Of a stretch of DNA of 64,000 nt, positions 49,562 through 58,640 are shown piece by piece (position 1 is the first letter of the stretch; each line of letters starts with the position of its first letter). Where the stretch lies: positions 1,674,001 through 1,738,000 of the forward strand of contig CBDBZL010000002.1 of assembly GCA_965213545.1 (NCBI GenBank), written 5' to 3'. Origin of the DNA: CBDBZL01 sp965213545. GTDB taxonomy: Bacteria > Pseudomonadota > Alphaproteobacteria > Sphingomonadales > Sphingomonadaceae. The translations under genes and the position numbers were made by a program. The notes below the pieces were generated by a model that was not told the origin of the DNA, did no database searches, and was given only the letters and a program-made list of their open reading frames with translations.

Positions 49562-50722
49562 TCAGCCGCCGATCAGCTCGCGCCCGATGAGCATCCGCCT
49601 GATCTCGTTGGTGCCCGCGCCGATGTCGAGCAGCTTGGCATCGCGCAGATAGCGTTCGACCGGCCAGTCGGTGGTATAGCCCGCGCCGCCCAGCGCCTGG
49701 ATCGCCTCCCCCGCCACCCGGAAGGCGTTCTCGCTCGCTAGCAGGATGGCGCCGGCGGCGTCGAACCGCGTGGTCCGGCCCGCATCGCACGCCCTGGCGA
49801 CCGCATAGGCATAGGCGCGCGCCGATTGTAGCGCCACGTACATGTCGGCGACCTTGGCCTGCATCAGCTGGAACTGGCCGATCGCGCGCCCGAACTGGGT
49901 TCGCTCGCGGACATAGGGAATAACCACGTCCAGGCAGGCCTGCATGATGCCGATCTGCACGCCCGACAGCACCACGCGCTCGTAATCGAGCCCGCTCATC
50001 AGCACCTTGACGCCTTCGCCCACCTGACCCAGCACGTGGCTATCGGGCACCAGGCAGTCGGTGAACACCAGTTCGGATGTGGGCGAGCCCTTCATTCCCA
50101 GCTTGCCGATCTTCTGCCCGGGGGCGAAACCGTCGAAACCCTGCTCGATGACAAAGGCGGTGATGCCGCGCGGACCGGCCTGGGGATCGGTGCGGGCGTA
50201 GACTACCAGCGCTTGTGCAAAATGGCCGTTGGTGATCCAGAACTTGGTCCCGTTCAGCCGCCAGCCGCCGTCCTCGCGGGTCGCCGCCAGCTTCATGGAG
50301 ACCACGTCCGAACCGGCGCCCGGCTCGCTCATGGCAAGCGCGCCGACATGTTCGCCGCTGATGAGGCCGGGCAGATGGCGCTGCTTTTGTTCGGCCGACC
50401 CCCAGCGCGCGATCTGGTTGATGCACAGGTTGGAATGCGCGCCGTAGGACAGGCCGACCGCAGCGCTTGCGCGGCTGATTTCCTCCACCGCCAGGGTGTG
50501 CTCGAGATAGCCCAGGCCCAGACCGCCATCTTCCTCGGCGACGGTGATGCCATGCAGGCCGAGCGCGCCCATCTGCGGCCACAGCTCGATCGCGAACCGA
50601 TCCTCGCGGTCAATCGCATTGGCGATGGGGGCAATCTGTTCGTCGGCAAAGCGGCTCACGGTCTGGCGAATCATCGCCGCTTCCTCGCCCAGGCCGAAGT
50701 CGAAATCAGGGGTCGCGCGCAT
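49562..50722 (-). CDS. ivd: Isovaleryl-CoA dehydrogenase
   Basis: 386 residues, normal length. An FAD enzyme that converts isovaleryl-CoA to 3-methylcrotonyl-CoA in leucine degradation. It has the acyl-CoA dehydrogenase motifs (GLHGITVAEEDGGLGLGYLE, ALAMSEPGAGSDVVSMK, WITNG). The distinguishing feature is SGLDYERVVLSGVQIGIMQA, with the catalytic Glu placed on helix G as in isovaleryl-CoA dehydrogenases, not near the C-terminus. Its product is the substrate of MccB, encoded downstream. It is divergent from the histidine kinase gene. Confidence 0.92.
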   Translation of the reverse strand: MRATPDFDFGLGEEAAMIRQTVSRFADEQIAPIANAIDREDRFAIELWPQMGALGLHGITVAEEDGGLGLGYLEHTLAVEEISRASAAVGLSYGAHSNLCINQIARWGSAEQKQRHLPGLISGEHVGALAMSEPGAGSDVVSMKLAATREDGGWRLNGTKFWITNGHFAQALVVYARTDPQAGPRGITAFVIEQGFDGFAPGQKIGKLGMKGSPTSELVFTDCLVPDSHVLGQVGEGVKVLMSGLDYERVVLSGVQIGIMQACLDVVIPYVRERTQFGRAIGQFQLMQAKVADMYVALQSARAYAYAVARACDAGRTTRFDAAGAILLASENAFRVAGEAIQALGGAGYTTDWPVERYLRDAKLLDIGAGTNEIRRMLIGRELIGG

Positions 50723-50900
50723 GATCGGTCTTCACTGTCCTTGTTGCCGCGCGGATGGCAGAACTGTCTGCTACAGGCAAATCACCCGGGGCATCGGTTT
50801 GTTTCACCCCGGCAATTCGTCTCGCTTCATCAGACGGCCCGTCCGGCTGCGGATGGTTGGCAACTGCAATCATCTGTCCTAGGCTTGTCCATACAGACCC

Positions 50901-52445
50901 ATGCGCCAGCCTGAAAACCCTGCCGATATCCCGGGATCGTCGCTGCTCGGCGCGGCCGATCCCGATTCGCAGCGGCTGCTGACGCTTGCCTCCTATGATT
51001 TCGGCGCGCTCGAGGATGATCCCGAACTGGTTGCCATCACCCGCTTTGCGGCCGACCTTTGCGCCGCGCCCATCGTTCAGGTGACGCTGGTTGAGAAGGA
51101 GCGGCAGCGCTTTATTGCCGGACACGGGTTCGACTTTCGCGAGATTCCGCGCTCGCTGTCGCTATGCGACCGGGCAATCCGGGACGCCAGCCTTACCCAG
51201 GTGCACGACGCCGCGAGCGATCCCCGGTTCGCTGACAACCCGCTGGTCACCGGCGAGCCGCACCTGCGCTATTATGCAGGGCAACCGCTGGTGAGCGAGG
51301 ATGGCAGCTCGCTGGGCACGCTGTGTGTCGTCGATACCACGCCGCGGCCCGAGGGTCTGAGCGACATCCAGCGCGGCGGGCTGAAGGTGTTGGCGCAGGC
51401 GGTGATGCGCCGGTTCGAGAGCCACCGCGTGCTGACCATGGCCGAGCGGGTGATCCGGCAGCGCGACACCTGGCTGAGGCGGGTGTTGGATGGTGTTCCG
51501 CAGATCGCCTGGTCAGCCGATGCGACGGGGCTGTTCGACTACTACAATGCCCGCTGGAGCGAGGTGACCGGCAAGCCGGCGCCTCGTCTGGCTGAGGACT
51601 GGCGGCCGTTCATCCACCCCGATGACGCCGAAAAGACGTATGCCGAATGGGAACGGTGCTTTGGCGCGGTGGTCGAATTCACCTGCGAATATCGGCTGTG
51701 TCACGCGGATGGATCGTGGCGCTGGATGCTCGCCCGGGCGGTGCCGGTGACCGAGAGCGGCGAAAAGGCGCGCTGGTTCGGCACCATCACCGATATCGAC
51801 GATGCGCACAAATTGTCGCAGGCGCGCGACCTGTTGGGCCGCGAACTGGCGCACCGGATCAAGAACATCTTCGCGGTGGTGGTGGGACTGGTCTCGCTGG
51901 AGGCGCGTCGCCAGCCCGAACATCGCGGTTTTGCCGATGCGCTGATCGAGACCTTGCGGGCGCTTGGCCGGGCGCATGATTTCGTCCGTCCTGCCGGCGG
52001 CGAGACGCGCGAGAGCCTCAAGGGGCTGCTTGAGATGCTGTTCGCACCCTATGGCGCCGGGCGGGTGGCGATCAGCGGCGAGGAAGCCGCCATCGCGCCA
52101 CGCGTGGCGACGCCGCTGGCGCTGGTGTTCCACGAACTGGCAACGAACTCGGCCAAATATGGCGCGCTAAGCGAACCGGCCGGCCAGGTTTCGCTCGAGA
52201 TTGTGGACGGCGGCAAATCGCTGCTGCTGGTCTGGCGCGAGACGGGTGGGCCAACGCTGGTTCCGGGCGAGGAAGCGGTCGTTCCCGGCGGCGAGACCGG
52301 GTTCGGCTCGCGCCTGGTCGAGATGAGCGTGACCGGCCAGCTTGGCGGGTCCTGGGTCCGGCGCTTCGAAACCGGCGGGTTGGTGGTGGAGCTTACCATT
52401 TCGCGCGAGGCGATCGCGCCCTCGCCTGTCGCCGGCGACGAATAA
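50901..52445 (+). CDS. GAF-PAS sensor histidine kinase, HWE family
   Basis: 514 residues, no signal peptide or membrane helix, so cytoplasmic. Domains: GAF (~40-175, VTLVEKERQRFIAGHG and FADNPLVTGEPHLRYYAGQPL), PAS/PAC (~195-305, IAWSADATGLFDYYNARWSE), then phosphoacceptor His318 in RELAHRIKNIFAVVVGLVSL, N-box VFHELATNSAKYGALS and the W-x-E of VWRETGGP that define HWE kinases, and G-box GFGSRLVE. Such kinases often sense light or chemical cues through PAS and act in general-stress (PhyR-type) circuits. I cannot see a chromophore cysteine in the PAS. No response regulator is adjacent. Confidence 0.9.
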   Translation: MRQPENPADIPGSSLLGAADPDSQRLLTLASYDFGALEDDPELVAITRFAADLCAAPIVQVTLVEKERQRFIAGHGFDFREIPRSLSLCDRAIRDASLTQVHDAASDPRFADNPLVTGEPHLRYYAGQPLVSEDGSSLGTLCVVDTTPRPEGLSDIQRGGLKVLAQAVMRRFESHRVLTMAERVIRQRDTWLRRVLDGVPQIAWSADATGLFDYYNARWSEVTGKPAPRLAEDWRPFIHPDDAEKTYAEWERCFGAVVEFTCEYRLCHADGSWRWMLARAVPVTESGEKARWFGTITDIDDAHKLSQARDLLGRELAHRIKNIFAVVVGLVSLEARRQPEHRGFADALIETLRALGRAHDFVRPAGGETRESLKGLLEMLFAPYGAGRVAISGEEAAIAPRVATPLALVFHELATNSAKYGALSEPAGQVSLEIVDGGKSLLLVWRETGGPTLVPGEEAVVPGGETGFGSRLVEMSVTGQLGGSWVRRFETGGLVVELTISREAIAPSPVAGDE

Positions 52446-52453
52446 GCCTACGG

Positions 52454-52882
52454 TCAGCTCGCCCGTGACCAGACCTGTGTGCTGCAGAACGGTCCGATAC
52501 ATCCCTGCACTTCCAGACGGCCGTTGCTGGCCCGGCGAACGACCGAGCGATAGGTCTTGCCGCTCTTGGGATCGTAGATTCGCCCGCGCCATAGATCGCC
52601 ATCCTTCGCCAGCTCGGTCAAAACCGGCAGACCGAGCAACTTGCGTGTGCGCTTGTCGGCATCGGGGTTGTTGATGTCGCGCTGCTCGGCGCCATTTGGC
52701 GGCATCTTCAGAAAGCTGCTGATCCGCCCGCATGTCTGGCGCCCGCAATCCCCAATGGTGACCACCGCGTCGCGGTCCTCGGTTACCCAGCGCCCGGCAA
52801 TGGGGTCGGCGGCCTGGGCCGGCGCGGCCAGCGCCAGTGCGGGAGCGGCGGCAAGCATTGCGAGGGTTCGGGCGAATGTCAT
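52454..52882 (-). CDS. DUF2147 exported protein
   Basis: 142 residues with signal peptide (AAAPALALAAPAQA, cut near 24). The DUF2147 pattern is complete: GRWVTEDRDAVVTIGDCGRQTCGRI, LTELAKDGDLWRGRIYDPKSGKTY and LEVQGCIGPFCSTQVW. The domain is lipocalin-like, small, periplasmic, without a known role. Convergent with the kinase gene, with eight bases between. Confidence 0.9.
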   Translation of the reverse strand: MTFARTLAMLAAAPALALAAPAQAADPIAGRWVTEDRDAVVTIGDCGRQTCGRISSFLKMPPNGAEQRDINNPDADKRTRKLLGLPVLTELAKDGDLWRGRIYDPKSGKTYRSVVRRASNGRLEVQGCIGPFCSTQVWSRAS

Positions 52883-52957
52883 CGGGTGATATACGCGCAG
52901 CGTCCAGCGGCGGTTTCCGCCACCGCCAAGTCGGCGGACAGGCCTAAGGGCGCAGGC

Positions 52958-54040
52958 CTAGCTGGCGGACGATCCCTGCCCTTCGTCATCGAAACCTGCG
53001 CCGGTGGGCCAGGAAGGCGCGGCAAGGCCGATCACCTTGAACAGCTCGCCCATCTGTGTGGGCGCGACCAGCCGCTCACGCGCCGCTTCGATCGACGCGG
53101 TGCCGGCGGGCGCGGCACGAACGAGTGCGGCGGTGCGCGTGTCGATCCCCAGGGCGGTGAGAAATGCGCCCTGGCTGATTGTCCCCATATGCCGCGCGCC
53201 ATGCGAGAGCGCGATCTGGGCGAGGGCCGCGAAGTCGACATGCGCGGAAAGATCGGCCTCGCCCGGCTCGGCGAAGGGATCGGCCTTGGCATGGCCGCGC
53301 ACCGCCTGGAGCGTGGTAATGCCAGGCGATACCCAATAACCATAGTCGATCACCAGCGCCGCGCCGCCCTGGTCCGCCAGCCGCCGAGCGAGTTCGCCCA
53401 TCACCGCTGCGGCAGCGGGCGCGGTCTCGATGATCGTGCCTTCGGGCAGATGGCGCGACCCGGCAGGCACCGCCGCTGTCATCGGGCGATCGCCGGCCAG
53501 GGGAACGAAGCGCTCGCCCTCCAGCCCGACCAGCACCTCGCGCCAACATTTGCCGGTGCTGATCAGCTGGCGGATAGGGAGCGCATCGAAGAACTCATTG
53601 GCTATCAGCAGCAGCGGCGCGGTCTGCGGGACAGAGGCGAGGTCGTCATGAAACACCGCGCCCGGCGCCCGTTCGGCCTGACATGCGCGCAGCACCGGGC
53701 TGGCCTCGACCAGATGAACCTGTGGCCGCAAGCCGAACGAGGCCATGGTTCGCAAGCCATCGGCTGCCAGCGTGCCGCGCCCCGGGCCCAGCTCGCAATA
53801 AAGCACGGGCTCCGGCGCGCCCGCGCGGCGCCAGATATCGGTCAGCCATAATCCCACCAGTTCGCCGAACATCTGGCTGATTTCGGGCGCGGTGGTGAAG
53901 TCTCCGTCGGCGCCGAGCGGGTCGCGATGGGCGTAGTAATGCGCGTTGGCCTCGGCCATGTACTGGGCCAGGCTGACAGGGCCGGTGGTGCGGATCAGGC
54001 GAGCCAGCGAGGATGCGAGCTTCGTGCCCCCTTCGTTCAC
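52958..54040 (-). CDS. MidA/NDUFAF7 family SAM-dependent methyltransferase
   Basis: 360 residues from GTG at 54040, chosen because it overlaps the lgt stop (GTGA) and gives the family N-terminus LARLIRTTGPVSLAQYMAEA. Conserved parts: DFTTAPEISQMFGELVGLW, then ELGPGRGTLAADGLR (SAM-binding GPGxG) and LLIANEFFDALPIRQL. In mitochondria, NDUFAF7 methylates an arginine of a complex I subunit during assembly; the bacterial target is less certain. The coupling with lgt is a common alphaproteobacterial arrangement that does not clearly reflect shared function. Confidence 0.92.
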   Translation of the reverse strand: MNEGGTKLASSLARLIRTTGPVSLAQYMAEANAHYYAHRDPLGADGDFTTAPEISQMFGELVGLWLTDIWRRAGAPEPVLYCELGPGRGTLAADGLRTMASFGLRPQVHLVEASPVLRACQAERAPGAVFHDDLASVPQTAPLLLIANEFFDALPIRQLISTGKCWREVLVGLEGERFVPLAGDRPMTAAVPAGSRHLPEGTIIETAPAAAAVMGELARRLADQGGAALVIDYGYWVSPGITTLQAVRGHAKADPFAEPGEADLSAHVDFAALAQIALSHGARHMGTISQGAFLTALGIDTRTAALVRAAPAGTASIEAARERLVAPTQMGELFKVIGLAAPSWPTGAGFDDEGQGSSAS

Positions 54041-54915
54041 GCCTTGGCCGGCTCGGGCGCGGTAGCCGCAACGGGTTTGCGCGACAGCGACCAGGCAATA
54101 ACCCCTATCGCCGCCAGGATCAGCGGGATCGACAGCCACTGGCCCATCGACAGCCCGGTCCGCATGGTGAAATCAGCGAGCTGGGCATCCGGCTGCCGGT
54201 AGAACTCGACGATAAATCGCGCGCTGGCGATGAGCGCGGTGAACACGCCGACCAGCAGGCCCGGGCGCCAGCGCGCCTTGGTCAGCCAAAACAGCGGCAG
54301 CATGACGGCGATCACCAGCGCCCCCTCGAGCCCCGCCTGGTAAAGCTGGCTGGGATGACGCGCCAAGCCCAGCGGATCGGTGGGAAAAATCATCGCCCAG
54401 GGCACGTCGCTCGGCCGGCCCCACAATTCGGCATTGACGAAATTGGCCAACCTGCCGAACAGCATGCCAAAGCCCACATTAACCGCGATATAGTCGCAGA
54501 TGCGGATGAAGCTGAGCGCGTTTCTCCAGGCGACGAAGGCAATGGCGAGAAGCACGCCGACCACCCCGCCGTGAAAGCTCATCCCGCCCTCCCACAGCTT
54601 GAGCAACTCGAGGGGCTGGCCCCACAGGCTGGGGATGCCGGTGTCCCCGCCGGTATAGAAGGTGGCATAGCCAAGCCGCCCACCCAGGATGATGCCCAGC
54701 GTTGCATAGAAGGCCAGGTCGTCCGCGTGGCGCATCGCCATCGGGCTGCCGGGTGCCTGGACCATGCGGGTGAGGTGCCAGTAGCCGAGCAGGATGCCGG
54801 CGAGGTAGGCCAGCGAATACCAGCGCAAGGTGAAGAAGCCCAGGTCGATGCCGGGCGTCAGCCCGAGCTCGCTCCAACGCAAGGGTTCGGCCGCGATCGC
54901 CAAGGTCTCGAGCAT
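54037..54915 (-). CDS. lgt: Prolipoprotein diacylglyceryl transferase
   Basis: 292 residues from the ATG at 54915, preceded by GGGAG; an ATG six codons upstream is the alternative. It attaches diacylglycerol to the lipobox cysteine of lipoproteins such as the several in this window. About seven membrane helices. The signature GMLFGRLANFVNAELWGRPSD (~146-166), HPSQLYQAGLEG and the early MSFHGGVVGVLLA block are intact. Its stop codon overlaps the MidA-like start. Confidence 0.96.
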   Translation of the reverse strand: MLETLAIAAEPLRWSELGLTPGIDLGFFTLRWYSLAYLAGILLGYWHLTRMVQAPGSPMAMRHADDLAFYATLGIILGGRLGYATFYTGGDTGIPSLWGQPLELLKLWEGGMSFHGGVVGVLLAIAFVAWRNALSFIRICDYIAVNVGFGMLFGRLANFVNAELWGRPSDVPWAMIFPTDPLGLARHPSQLYQAGLEGALVIAVMLPLFWLTKARWRPGLLVGVFTALIASARFIVEFYRQPDAQLADFTMRTGLSMGQWLSIPLILAAIGVIAWSLSRKPVAATAPEPAKA

Positions 54916-55157
54916 CGTCTCCCATTCCCCCACGTCAGGCCGGCTGCCAGGCCGGGGCGCCTTGGCACAGCGCGCGGTCGGCGGCTAGGGGGCGCCCCGC
55001 AAGCTTGGCCTGCCGCTCTTGCGTGATCGCAGGGTTGTCCGATGCTCGTGGAAAGCTCGGGGGTTGAGCGGCGTCCGATATGGCGGTCGTGTGGCGGCGC
55101 GTCCCGAACACACCCGCTTTGCCATCGCGCCCGTCACGCCCTATCTTGCGTGGGGCC

Positions 55158-57965
55158 ATGAGCGCGATCCGCATCCCCAACCAACGCGCGGTGATCGATC
55201 GCCGGAAACTTGCCGCGACGATCGGCGAGGCGGTCGCTCGCCAGGGAAAAGACCGCACGCGGCCTGCGGTCCTGGCGTTGCTGCGCGCGGCGCTCGAGGC
55301 GGGGCGGGCCGAGCTGGGGCGGCGGCTGGAACGCACCCCATCGGCCGGGCATCGGATCACGCATGGCCATGCGTTCCTGGCCGACCAACTGATCCGCGCG
55401 ATCTATGATCATGTCGTGCGCGACCTCTACCCACGCCACAATGCCTCGAGCGGCGAGCGCGTGGCGCTGGTCGCGGTCGGCGGATACGGGCGCGGCGAAA
55501 TGGCGCCCCATTCCGATATCGACATCGCCTTTCTCACTCCCGGCAAGCGCACCCCCTGGTGCGAGCAAGTGATCGAGGCGGTGCTCTACTACTTGTGGGA
55601 CCTGGGTTTACGGGTCGGTCATTCCACACGCTCGCTGGACGAGATGATCCGCATGGCCAATGCCGATTTCACCATCCGCACCGCGCTCTTGGAAGGGCGC
55701 TACCTGTGGGGCGAGCGCGCGCTCTACGACGAGGCGAGGGACCGTTTCTGGAGCGAGGTCGTCGCAGGCTCGCACGCAAAGTTCATTGCCGAGAAGCTGG
55801 CCGAGCGCGAGCGGCGGCACAAGCGGATGGGCGATTCGCGCTATGTGGTCGAGCCCAACGTCAAGGACGGCAAGGGGGGCTTGCGCGATCTGCAAACGCT
55901 CTACTGGATCGGCAAACACGTCCACCGCGCGCGCACCGCCGCCGAACTGGTCGATACCGGATTGTTCACCGAATCCGAATATCGCAGCTTCCGCCGGGCG
56001 GAGGGCTTCATGCTGGCGGTGCGCTGCCACCTGCACACCATCACCGGGCGGCGGGAGGATCGGCTTACCTTCGACCTTCAGCCCGAGGTGGCGCGGCGGA
56101 TGCGCTATGCCACGCGGCCGGGCCGCCAGGCGGTGGAGCGGTTCATGCAGTTCTATTTCCTCCAGGCCAAGCATGTCGGGCACCTGTCGGGTCTGTTCCT
56201 GTCGGCGATCGAGGAGCAGCGCGGCGCGAAGAAATCTTCGGGGCTTATCATCGACACCCTGCGCAAGGCGGGACTTACTCGCGGGGCGCTGCTGGACCGC
56301 TGGCAGGCGCGAGCGGTGGGCGACTATGTCATGGTGGCGGGCAAGCTAGCGGTGCCCTCGCCCGACTGGCTTGCGCAGGACCCGGTGCGGTTGATCGAGA
56401 TATTCGCCATCGCCGAGCGCGAGGGGCTGGAGATCCATCCCGAAACCATGCGTCTGGCGCGCCGGGATGCGCCGCTTATCAAGGGCCGCACCCGCCGCGA
56501 TGCGCGCGCCAATGCGCTGTTCCTCGGCATGCTCGCCGGTCGGCGCGATCCCGAAAGCGTGCTGCGCTGGATGAACGAGGCGGGTGTCTTTGGCCGGTTC
56601 GTACCCGATTTCGGCAAGGTCAACGCGCAGATGCAGTTCGACATGTATCACCACTACACGGTGGACGAACACACCATTCGCGCGCTCGGCCTGGTCAGCC
56701 GGATCGAGCGTGGTGAGCTTGCCGAGGATCATCCGCGCGCCACCCAGATCATTCCGCGACTTGCATCACGGCGTACGCTCTATGTCGCGGTGCTGCTGCA
56801 CGACATCGCCAAGGGACGCGGCGGCGATCACTCGGTGCTGGGCGAGGACATTGCCCGCCGGCTATGTCCGCGGCTTGGGCTTGATGCGCAGGAGACTGCG
56901 CAGGTTGCCTGGCTGGTGCGCTGGCACCTGCTGATGAGCGCCACCGCCTTCAAGCGTGACCTGGCGGACCCCAAGACGATCGAGGATTTTGCGGTTGCGG
57001 TGGGAGATGTGGAGCGGCTGCGGCTGCTGCTGGCGCTGACCGTCGTCGATATCCGTGCGGTGGGACCGGGGGTGTGGAACAGCTGGAAACGCCAGTTGCT
57101 GGGCGACCTGTTTACGCTTGCCGAAGAGCGGCTGCGCGAAGGTGGGGGTGGCCCGGCGCGCGAGGAACGGGCGGCTTCCAAGCGCGACCAGGTGCGCCTG
57201 CTGCTGGGCAAGAGCGCATCACTGGTCGACCGGCCGGGCGATCGTTTCGATGCCGATTACTGGCTGGCCGAGCCTGCGGACATCATCACGCGCAATCTGC
57301 CGCATATCAGGGCGGCGCTTGAGCTGGACCACGCGTTGTCGATCCATTGCGAAGTTTACGAAGCGCGTGGCGCCACGCTGGTAACGGTGATCGCCGGCGA
57401 CCACCCCGGCCTGTTCTTCCGTATCGCCGGCGCGATCCACCTGGCGGGCGGCAATATCATCGATGCGCGTATCCACACCACGCAGACCGGCCAGGCGGTG
57501 GATAATTTCCTCGTCCAGGACCCCTTGGGAGGGGCGATGGACGAGCCTGCGCAGCTTGCCCGTCTCGAGCGGGCGATCAGGGATGCGATCGCCGACCCGG
57601 CGGCGCTGCTGCCGCAGGTTGCCCGCCGGCCACTGCCGCGACTTCGGGCAGAGCATTTCGAGGTCACACCGCGTGTGGCGATCGACAATACCGCGTCCGA
57701 CCGGTTTACCGTGATCGAGGTGACCGCCGCCGATGGCCCGGCGCTGTTGAGCTATCTGGCGCACGCGTTGTTTACAGAGCAGCTGATCGTCAACTCGGCG
57801 CATATCGCCAATTTTGGCGAACGCGCGGTGGACGCCTTTTATGTGACCGACCTGTCGGGCGCTAAGATCGCCGAAGCGGATCACGCGGTGGTCGAGCAAG
57901 CTCTTGTCGCAGCAATCGCGATGGTGAGAGATTCGGCGCAAGAGAATATGGTCGCGGCTCAATAG
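55158..57965 (+). CDS. glnD: Bifunctional PII uridylyltransferase/uridylyl-removing enzyme
   Basis: 935 residues from the ATG at 55158; the frame upstream is open but atypical. Senses glutamine and modifies PII proteins to control glutamine synthetase and nitrogen genes. Order: nucleotidyltransferase with VGGYGRGEMAPHSDIDIAF (~107), PII-UTase linker, HD domain for deuridylylation with VLLHDIAKGRGGDHS (~545), then two ACT domains (~730 and ~850) for glutamine sensing. All key residues are present. It fits with gltBD at 24.7-30.9 kb. Confidence 0.96.
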   Translation: MSAIRIPNQRAVIDRRKLAATIGEAVARQGKDRTRPAVLALLRAALEAGRAELGRRLERTPSAGHRITHGHAFLADQLIRAIYDHVVRDLYPRHNASSGERVALVAVGGYGRGEMAPHSDIDIAFLTPGKRTPWCEQVIEAVLYYLWDLGLRVGHSTRSLDEMIRMANADFTIRTALLEGRYLWGERALYDEARDRFWSEVVAGSHAKFIAEKLAERERRHKRMGDSRYVVEPNVKDGKGGLRDLQTLYWIGKHVHRARTAAELVDTGLFTESEYRSFRRAEGFMLAVRCHLHTITGRREDRLTFDLQPEVARRMRYATRPGRQAVERFMQFYFLQAKHVGHLSGLFLSAIEEQRGAKKSSGLIIDTLRKAGLTRGALLDRWQARAVGDYVMVAGKLAVPSPDWLAQDPVRLIEIFAIAEREGLEIHPETMRLARRDAPLIKGRTRRDARANALFLGMLAGRRDPESVLRWMNEAGVFGRFVPDFGKVNAQMQFDMYHHYTVDEHTIRALGLVSRIERGELAEDHPRATQIIPRLASRRTLYVAVLLHDIAKGRGGDHSVLGEDIARRLCPRLGLDAQETAQVAWLVRWHLLMSATAFKRDLADPKTIEDFAVAVGDVERLRLLLALTVVDIRAVGPGVWNSWKRQLLGDLFTLAEERLREGGGGPAREERAASKRDQVRLLLGKSASLVDRPGDRFDADYWLAEPADIITRNLPHIRAALELDHALSIHCEVYEARGATLVTVIAGDHPGLFFRIAGAIHLAGGNIIDARIHTTQTGQAVDNFLVQDPLGGAMDEPAQLARLERAIRDAIADPAALLPQVARRPLPRLRAEHFEVTPRVAIDNTASDRFTVIEVTAADGPALLSYLAHALFTEQLIVNSAHIANFGERAVDAFYVTDLSGAKIAEADHAVVEQALVAAIAMVRDSAQENMVAAQ

Positions 57966-58030
57966 GGCCGGGTTCGCTGGGCGGACCGGTGGAAATGCGT
58001 CGGCCACCTATCCTGACATGGCAAACGCAC

Positions 58031-58066
58031 AAAAAAGGAGCGGCGGGGCTAGCGCCGCGCCGCTCC
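58031..58066 (-). terminator. Rho-independent terminator of the PEP-CTERM remnant
   Basis: On the minus strand GGAGCGGCG (58066-58058) pairs with CGCCGCTCC (58045-58037) around a 12-base loop, followed by six T (58036-58031). It lies 22 bases past the stop at 58088. The survival of a clean terminator indicates that a full transcription unit once ended here. Confidence 0.75.
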
Positions 58067-58087
58067 GGTATTTGCAGGACGAAGAGG

Positions 58088-58297
58088 TCAGGCGAACGAG
58101 ACGTTGGCGCCGATCTTGGTCGAGCGACGACGACGGACCATCCAGCCAATCGCGCCGAAGCCGATCAGCATCATCGCCCAGGTGCTCGGCTCGGGAACCG
58201 CGGAGAACGAGATATCGCCCGCGAGGACCGCGATCGATGAGCACCTCAAAAATGCCCAGATCGTTAGCAAATTGCGGTGAGCGCGATAAAGACGCAC
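58088..58297 (-). pseudogene. PEP-CTERM protein remnant, only the sorting end left
   Basis: The frame codes 69 residues, of which the last ~42 are a typical sorting end: GDISFSAVPEPSTWAMMLI, then a membrane-like GFGAIGWMV, RRRR and the tail STKIGANVSFA. DISFSA-VPEP is the usual junction of a folded exported domain with the signal. The first ~27 residues (MRLYRAHRNLLTIWAFLRCS) do not look like a signal peptide or a domain, so the front of the gene appears to be deleted. Signals of this kind are cut by exosortase after export. No exosortase gene is in the window. Confidence 0.72.
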
Positions 58298-58640
58298 GAA
58301 AATGCGGCGAATGACCCGGTTATCGCGGCGAAACGATCTGTACGATCCTGTTTGGCGTTCCCTCGTAGGATATTTCTGTTATATAACATGCGTTAAGCGC
58401 GGCCAATAGGGCCAAATGCGCCTGTGTGCTCGATAATCTATCTAAGGACCGGGCTGATATCCCCTCGCGCCATTTACCACACGTATTTCGGAGCCTTTAA
58501 ACATATCGGAGCAGAACAAACCGGCTGGGAAGGTGATACCACTAAGGGTTGGTAGAGCGCGGAATAGTATCACAAATCCTGTAAATCAGGCGTACTCAGC
58601 GGTTGTCACCCGACTGTCTGAGATATCGGGGGTTGAACGG
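58298..58640. other. 343-base AT-richer spacer
   Basis: Between the PEP-CTERM remnant and the FeeM-like gene. Bases 58381-58440 hold 29 G/C of 60, well below the surrounding chromosome. No gene or repeat is recognised; it probably contains the promoter of the FeeM-like gene and the lost part of the PEP-CTERM gene's upstream region. Confidence 0.45.
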
